Assembly (NCBI GenBank): GCA_964558295.1
Contig: CAZLDQ010000199.1
Span: 1-10,669, forward strand
Length of the DNA: 10,669 nt
Source: JBDKTH01 sp964558295
GTDB lineage: Bacteria > Planctomycetota > Planctomycetia > Pirellulales > Thermoguttaceae
Direction of reading: 5' to 3'
A program made the translations under genes and the position numbers. Below are positions 6,937-10,669 of this stretch, in pieces (the first letter of the stretch is position 1; each line of letters starts with the position of its first letter). The notes beneath the pieces were generated by a model. That model worked only from the letters and a program-made list of their open reading frames with translations, was not told where the DNA came from and did no database searches.

Positions 6937-6990
6937 ACCTACGTCTTTCTTGCATTGAATCACGTGCAGCTTACGGCCGAACAAGCGAGT

Positions 6991-7040
6991 GGACTCACCG
7001 CAGAGGACACTCTTCGTCCTTCTTCCTCTGCGGTGAATCC
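6991..7040. terminator. Long hairpin between convergent genes, probable terminator
   Basis: TCACCGCAGAGGA (6995-7007) pairs perfectly with TCCTCTGCGGTGA (7024-7036), a 13-bp stem with a 16-nt loop. One mismatch and three more pairs extend it to 6991-7040. TTTTCTC follows on the plus side, suiting termination of the antitoxin transcript. The minus-strand MerR gene stops at 7049, so the stem also lies just past its end. The CTCTGCGG wording resembles common planctomycete intergenic sequence. Confidence 0.65.
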
Positions 7041-7048
7041 TTTTCTCG

Positions 7049-7666
7049 CTAACCGCGAGCCCACTCGCGGATCTTGGCGATTTCCGCGGCGTCGATGCCG
7101 AGCGATTCGAGGAACTCTTGGTGGCCTTGGGGCTCCATCTTCTCGAACGTGCGGTGCCAGTTGTGCATCGCCTGGTCGCTGAACCCGGCGGCAGTCATGA
7201 TCTCGATCCAACGTTGCTTGTTGACCATGGTGGTCTCCTGAGACTCGAAGGGTGGATGCTTGTGCCCGGTCGTTCGAGTCGCTGGCGACCGGGCCGTTTT
7301 AAGATGACGTGGCGAGGAGGTTGGCTGTGACAACTGCTCCAGCAACCGGAGAATGTCCTGCTGCTGGGCCTGGAGCGACTGGATTTCCTCGTCCAAAACC
7401 TTCAGACGCCGCTCAAGGATCTTTTCCGTCGGACCGGCCCCTTTGGACTGGTCCAAGAGCCGGGCAATTTCTTTGAGCGGAATCCCCATCTTGCGGTAGA
7501 AGCAAATCTGCTTGAGCCGCTCGACGTCGGTCGGCGAATAGAGCCGGTAATTGCCGCCCGACCGGTTCACCGGACGCAGCAGCCCGAGCCGGTGGTAATA
7601 CAACAAGGCCGACCGGCTCAGACCGGTTTGCCGACCGAGTTGCCCGATGGTAAGGCCGTGGTTCAT
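7049..7666 (-). CDS. MerR-family regulator with extra C-terminal domain (NolA-like layout)
   Basis: This 205-residue protein has a winged-helix MerR domain at 3-75 (LTIGQLGRQTGLSRSALLYY, then NYRLYSPTDVERL), a dimerisation coiled coil at about 80-113 (EKILERRLKVLDEEIQSLQ), a basic, Ser/Pro-rich linker (about 114-146) and a separate C-terminal domain (147-205) with spaced Trp/His residues: KQRWIEIM, NWHRTFEKM, HQEFLESLGI, IREWARG. MerR proteins twist promoters with long spacers; the C-domain probably senses a ligand, which cannot be named. The layout recalls NolA/AlbR-type members. ATG 7666 follows GAGGAG with 5-6-bp spacing and begins just before the HTH. No metal-binding Cys pattern is seen. 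A strong internal ribosome site precedes Met147. The gene has its own 19-bp-spacer promoter, so autoregulation is likely. Confidence 0.87.
   Translation of the reverse strand: MNHGLTIGQLGRQTGLSRSALLYYHRLGLLRPVNRSGGNYRLYSPTDVERLKQICFYRKMGIPLKEIARLLDQSKGAGPTEKILERRLKVLDEEIQSLQAQQQDILRLLEQLSQPTSSPRHLKTARSPATRTTGHKHPPFESQETTMVNKQRWIEIMTAAGFSDQAMHNWHRTFEKMEPQGHQEFLESLGIDAAEIAKIREWARG
7226..7239 (-). promoter_or_regulatory. Internal ribosome binding site and in-frame ATG inside the MerR gene
   Basis: On the minus strand AGGAG (7239-7235) lies 6 nt before an in-frame ATG (7228-7226). Translation from here gives a 59-residue product, 7228-7049, which is exactly the C-terminal domain without the DNA-binding part. 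The spacing is as good as that of the main start. TipA and NolA are known to make short C-terminal forms from internal starts, so this may be a real second start; direct evidence is lacking. Confidence 0.5.
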
Positions 7667-7694
7667 GCTGACTCCTCGCACGTGACGAAGGGGG

Positions 7695-7725
7695 ATTGTA
7701 CAGGGTGAAGCTTTAGACAGGTCAA
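7695..7725 (-). promoter_or_regulatory. MerR-type promoter with 19-bp spacer
   Basis: On the minus strand TTGACC (7725-7720) and TACAAT (7700-7695) are 19 bp apart, the over-long spacing typical of promoters controlled by MerR proteins. An imperfect dyad centred on AAGCTT (7708-7713) fills the spacer. The start would be near 7688, about 22 nt before the ATG at 7666, leaving room for GAGGAG. It is probably the autoregulated promoter of the MerR gene. Confidence 0.6.
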
Positions 7726-7774
7726 GGGCCGCGCGGAGGAATTCCTGTGAGGTGGCCATCGGGATGACGAAAAG

Positions 7775-7794
7775 CCGTTTAGCCGCGGCACTTG
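7775..7794. repeat. Intergenic repeat copy A
   Basis: This 20-bp sequence, CCGTTTAGCCGCGGCACTTG, is identical to 9344-9363. Here the second hairpin arm present in the other copy is missing (CGGG follows), so this is a half copy. It lies between the MerR promoter and the end of the Clp-N-like gene. Confidence 0.75.
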
Positions 7795-7819
7795 CGGGAA
7801 ATTGGTGGTTGCACGCACC

Positions 7820-8878
7820 CTACAACTCTTTTTCTTCGCCATCTCCAAAGGGATCGGCCGGGGCTTCGTCCGCCTCCTTGGGTTGTTTACGCCGCTCGAT
7901 CAGCTTGTTGTACTGATCGGCCAGCAAGAACACGCCCGCGGCTAGGCAACCGGCCAGATAGCCGAGTGGAATACCGACGGGAATGGCGAGGATGGTGAGG
8001 ATAAACAAGGACGCCAGGGGGGCGACACCGTTAACGCCATCCTGGATCGCGAAATAGAGGAATACCGAGAAGACTTCCAACGGAAACAGCACGGCGCCGA
8101 GCCAAAGCGAGGCGACCCGGGGCCGCTTGCCACCAAAGAGGATCGGCTGCCCAAGCCCTGCGCCGGTGAAGAAGACGATCCAGAAAACGATCGTGACGGC
8201 CTGAAAATCGAGTGCCCGCATGAAGCCGAGCAAGACGGCGTAAGTGGTCATCAGCGCCAGGAGCAATCCCAGGCTGAACCGACGGGCGACACCCACGGCC
8301 GGTCGGTCGAGGGCGGCTGACCAGGAAACCCGTGGGCTCGATTCCTCGACCACCCAAGCCACGGGGGCCGGCTCGGCCGACTCCGGTCCCTTGGCCAACG
8401 CTTCGCACACGGCCTCGCGCAGACGGTCGTGGGTAAGCGTTTGCTGCTGAAGGATGGGGGCCAACTCCGGATCGGCGCCGGCGACGATCGCCAGGCGCAG
8501 GTGCTCCGTGCCGCGCCAGTGGTGTCCCAGCGTGGTGGCCGCCAGTTCCGCCCGATCGAGCCAGGTGCGCGTGTGGCGTTCGAGGGCGTCGCGCAGCGAC
8601 GGGGAGGTTGACGGGCCACTTGGGCTCTCGCCTTTGCGCTGGCGGAGCAGTTCGTCTACCTCGCACGTAAACGCCCACATGTCGACGCCCAGTCCTTCCA
8701 GACAGCGCAGCAAGAACGTCCGTTCGCCGCGCAGAATCGTCCAGAGCATCAGGAGCCCCACGGTCGACTCGTTGATCGTCAAGGAGCCTCGCGCTTCCGC
8801 CCGGAATTCGACGGCCTCAAGGATCTGCACGAGGTCCCATACACAGTGTCGGGCGTAGAGGTACTCACGGCTGAGCAT
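7820..8878 (-). CDS. Clp-N-like domain protein with four C-terminal membrane segments
   Basis: This 352-residue protein has two apparent parts. The N-terminal half resembles the double-repeat Clp N domain of ClpA/ClpC chaperones: INESTVGLLMLWTILRGERTFLLRCLEGLGVD (35-66) and AATTLGHHWRGTEHLRLAIV (113-132) then APILQQQTLTHDRLREAV (140-157), matching the GTEHLLLGLL and ILxxxGLd patterns. A Pro/Ala-rich linker follows, then about four membrane segments (203-220, 228-245, 256-277, 288-320) and an acidic tail ending EEKEL. No AAA+ ATPase domain, Walker motif or protease residue is seen. The Clp N domain binds substrates or adaptors; here it may be held at the membrane. ATG 8878 gives a 23-bp gap to the upstream gene but has no clear ribosome site. 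The actual role is unknown. Confidence 0.72.
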   Translation of the reverse strand: MLSREYLYARHCVWDLVQILEAVEFRAEARGSLTINESTVGLLMLWTILRGERTFLLRCLEGLGVDMWAFTCEVDELLRQRKGESPSGPSTSPSLRDALERHTRTWLDRAELAATTLGHHWRGTEHLRLAIVAGADPELAPILQQQTLTHDRLREAVCEALAKGPESAEPAPVAWVVEESSPRVSWSAALDRPAVGVARRFSLGLLLALMTTYAVLLGFMRALDFQAVTIVFWIVFFTGAGLGQPILFGGKRPRVASLWLGAVLFPLEVFSVFLYFAIQDGVNGVAPLASLFILTILAIPVGIPLGYLAGCLAAGVFLLADQYNKLIERRKQPKEADEAPADPFGDGEEKEL

Positions 8879-8901
8879 GGTGCTGGTCAATCCGGTGGCT
8901 T

Positions 8902-9294
8902 TTATTCGAGTGGATGCCGCGTCGGTTGCGTTGGGCCTGGGGAGTGTTTCGGAGGGATCAGCGACCAGAGCCCACAGAACACGCCGCTGCCCAACAGCAG
9001 CGGGCCACACGTCTGGGCGAGTTGCAGCGCCCAGGGGACCTCGCCGAAGCGGCCGGGCGATCGGCCGGGGGCGAAAAACACGTCAAACCCGAACGTGGCG
9101 CCAAAGGTCACCAGCGGCGGTAGCGCGATCGAAAGGGCCAGCAGCCCGCACGCGACTCGGAACAGCCATTGACGATGAATCCGTTCCGGGCGGAATGCCA
9201 GAACCGCGAACAAAGAGACCAAAAACGCCACCGAGACCCAGCCGGACCCGGAGCCACCCAAGAGTTGTTGCAGGAGAAACGCGTCGCCGGACAT
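8902..9294 (-). CDS. Small membrane protein of unknown function
   Basis: This 130-residue protein is not recognised. It has about three hydrophobic segments (17-34, 44-67 and 88-111), with charged RPERIHRQ (35-42) between the first two, a loop DVFFAPGRSPGRFGEVP (71-87), and a Pro-rich tail. No catalytic or binding motif stands out. ATG 9294 is chosen because GAGGA precedes it by about 9 nt; an upstream in-frame ATG at 9441 would run through the intergenic repeat. It lies 23 bp before the Clp-N-like membrane protein on the same strand, so the two are probably one operon and may form a membrane complex. Confidence 0.65.
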   Translation of the reverse strand: MSGDAFLLQQLLGGSGSGWVSVAFLVSLFAVLAFRPERIHRQWLFRVACGLLALSIALPPLVTFGATFGFDVFFAPGRSPGRFGEVPWALQLAQTCGPLLLGSGVFCGLWSLIPPKHSPGPTQPTRHPLE

Positions 9295-9343
9295 GGGATC
9301 GATTCCTCGTGAGTTCTTGGCCGTTGGCAGACTGCGAACGAAC

Positions 9344-9370
9344 CCGTTTAGCCGCGGCACTTGTGCCGCG
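9344..9370. repeat. Intergenic repeat copy B with complete hairpin
   Basis: This copy shares 20 identical bases with 7775-7794 and then completes a palindrome: CGCGGCAC (9353-9360), TT, GTGCCGCG (9363-9370). A second GC-rich patch, GGGGGGCATGCCACCCGGGG, follows from about 9375. It lies in the divergent region between the small membrane protein and the GH97-type gene. It is probably a dispersed repeat of this genome. Confidence 0.75.
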
Positions 9371-9489
9371 TGTGTGGGGGGCATGCCACCCGGGGCCTCG
9401 ATTATCCTATTCCCCCTGATCTTGCATCGCAAGAGCCCCAAGCTTGGTGGATATGGAGCACGAGTGACCCTCCGCCAGCACGGAATTGG

Positions 9490-9518
9490 TTGCCAGGGCC
9501 CTTGCTCAGGTGTATCCT
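9490..9518 (+). promoter_or_regulatory. Promoter candidate for the GH97-type gene
   Basis: TTGCCA (9490-9495) and TATCCT (9513-9518) are separated by 17 bp. Transcription would start near 9525, about 24 nt before the ATG at 9549, with GGAG (9535-9538) as the ribosome site. Confidence 0.4.
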
Positions 9519-9548
9519 GGAAGGACTTTCACCTGGAGAAACCACACC

Positions 9549-10669
9549 ATGAGACTGACAACCGGCTTTGCAATCCTTCTGGCTCTCTTCTGCACGGGAA
9601 ACGGGCTTACAGCTCGGGGGGGCCAAATGCAGTGGACGCTCACTTCGCCCGACGGCAAATTGGCCGCCACGCTTGGGTTGACCACGCCGGCCGATGTGGC
9701 CGCCTATCCGGCCGATAAGACGCGGCTCTATTATCGGGTCGAGCAGGGGCCGGAAGGCCAGCGCGTCGAGGTCCTCCCGTGGTCGCCCTTGGGGATCGTG
9801 CGGAGCGATGAGTCGTTTGTCGATGGCTTGACGCTCAAGAACCTGAGGAAGATTGTCACGATCGACGAGACCTACACGCTTTTGCACGGCAAACGAAGCC
9901 AGTGCCATAGCGTGGCCCGCGAGCAATCGTTCGTGTTCGAGAATCCCCGCGGCGCGGCCATGGAGGTCGTGTTCCGTGTGGCCAACGACGGCGTGGCCTT
10001 TCGCTACCATTTCCCCGGTTCGAGCGCCGAGCCGGTCAAGATCCTCCGCGAATTGAGCGGCTTCCGGCTTCCGGCCGGTGGGCGTGGCTGGTTGAGCCCG
10101 TATCAAGAGGCGACCCAATGGGCGCCGGCCTATGAGGATTTTTATCAGGAAGTGGCCGTGGGGGACGAAGGGCCCCGGCCGGCCGGTTGGGCGTTCCCGG
10201 CGTTGTTCCAAGTGACGCGAGGAAATCGCTGGGTGCTGTTGACCGATGCGGCCGTTGACGGTTCCTACTGTGCCTGTCGCCTGAAACAGGCCGCCCCCGA
10301 GGGCGTCTATCAGATCCGTTTTCCCGACCCGGGCGAAGGCTGGCACCAGGGGGACGTCGAGCCGAGTTCCAAACTCCCCTGGAGCACCCCGTGGCGCGTC
10401 GTGATGGTGGCTGACTCGTTGGCCGGTATCGTCGAGTCGCCGGTCTTCCTCCTGGCCGAGGGACCCATCACCTTCCTCGTCGGCGGCGGCTCGCACGATA
10501 CCACCTACGTCGCCCTCTACGGCGAGGACGGCACGGAGCTGCGCCGCGCCGCCGGCGCCAACACCGAGGTGATGCAGCGGGTCACCTGGGACGCCGGGCC
10601 CTGGGCCGGGCGCCGCGTCTTCCTGCGGATGGTGGACCACCACCAGGCGGGCTGGGGGCACGTCACCTT
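9549..10669 (+). CDS. GH97-type secreted glycosidase, N-terminal part, joined to a foreign-looking domain (runs off window)
   Basis: An open frame of 373 codons starts at ATG 9549 and has no stop before the window end. Residues 1-22 look like a Sec signal peptide, so the protein is probably exported. Residues 27-297 match the N-terminal beta-sandwich of glycoside hydrolase family 97: MQWTLTSPDGKLAATL, FRVANDGVAFRYHFP (142-156), WLSPYQEATQWAPAYEDFY (181-199), and SKLPWSTPWRVVMVADSLAGIVES (274-297). In the family this is followed by a TIM barrel with the catalytic acids. Here, from about residue 298, the sequence becomes PVFLLAEGPITFLVGGGSH and then WDAGPWAGRRVFLRMVDHHQ and GWGHVT, resembling an extra beta-sandwich seen in some GH32 enzymes and planctomycete cytochrome proteins. 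By hand count, GC third positions rise from 59/77 codons before to 74/76 after. No catalytic residue is within view. Confidence 0.78.
   Translation, partial: MRLTTGFAILLALFCTGNGLTARGGQMQWTLTSPDGKLAATLGLTTPADVAAYPADKTRLYYRVEQGPEGQRVEVLPWSPLGIVRSDESFVDGLTLKNLRKIVTIDETYTLLHGKRSQCHSVAREQSFVFENPRGAAMEVVFRVANDGVAFRYHFPGSSAEPVKILRELSGFRLPAGGRGWLSPYQEATQWAPAYEDFYQEVAVGDEGPRPAGWAFPALFQVTRGNRWVLLTDAAVDGSYCACRLKQAAPEGVYQIRFPDPGEGWHQGDVEPSSKLPWSTPWRVVMVADSLAGIVESPVFLLAEGPITFLVGGGSHDTTYVALYGEDGTELRRAAGANTEVMQRVTWDAGPWAGRRVFLRMVDHHQAGWGHVT

Noticed and set aside
6575..6955. N-terminal extension of the Uma2 gene to 342 codons
   Set aside because: The extension runs through both divergent promoters and the antitoxin gene on the other strand and has no Uma2-like content.
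6709..7048. Complete type II toxin-antitoxin operon
   Set aside because: No open frame for a toxin follows the antitoxin; the next 110 bp hold a terminator-like hairpin and then a convergent gene.
9402..10661. Minus-strand open frame of 419 codons opposite the GH97-type gene
   Set aside because: Low-complexity antisense shadow without recognisable domains; the plus strand frame has a signal peptide and GH97 motifs.

Overview
The window looks like chromosomal DNA of a planctomycete, probably of the Pirellula type. The reasons are a GC-rich coding style, heptameric repeats between genes, a Uma2-family nuclease, a predicted secreted glycosidase with an unusual extra domain, and a XylR/XylA pair. 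The taxonomic call is inference from gene style and recall, not from a search.

Layout from left to right. Positions 1-259 are non-coding and hold heptamer repeats, a GC hairpin, a palindromic operator candidate and an extended -10 element. They lead into a sugar gene pair: a shortened class I xylose isomerase homologue (260-1297), then, 5 bp later, a XylR-type regulator (1303-2484) with a sugar-sensing LacI-like domain and an AraC DNA-binding domain. A small SAM methyltransferase (3201-2575, minus) faces this pair. It diverges from a tightly coupled metal ABC importer of three genes: lipoprotein binding protein 3350-4207, ATPase 4204-5010 and ABC-3 permease 5007-5828, with two ATGA start/stop overlaps.

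Next come a Uma2-family protein (6574-5927, minus) and, divergent from it, an orphan AbrB/MazE-type antitoxin (6709-6936). The antitoxin has a consensus extended -10 element and almost no 5' leader. A long hairpin (6991-7040) separates it from a convergent MerR-family regulator (7666-7049, minus). That regulator has a MerR-type promoter with a 19-bp spacer and a well-placed internal ribosome binding site that could yield its C-terminal domain as a separate 59-residue protein.

A minus-strand pair follows: a small membrane protein (9294-8902) and a protein joining a Clp-N-like region to four membrane segments (8878-7820). At the right edge a secreted GH97-type N-terminal domain starts at 9549 and stays open to the window end. 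Around position 10,437 it switches abruptly to an unrelated beta-sandwich-like sequence with near-total GC third positions. This is either a domain swap or a chimeric assembly join.

No RNA gene, CRISPR array, insertion sequence or phage gene was seen. The strongest leads are the GH97 junction, the internal start in the MerR gene, the changed metal ligands in the isomerase and in the importer's binding protein, and the Clp-N/membrane pair.
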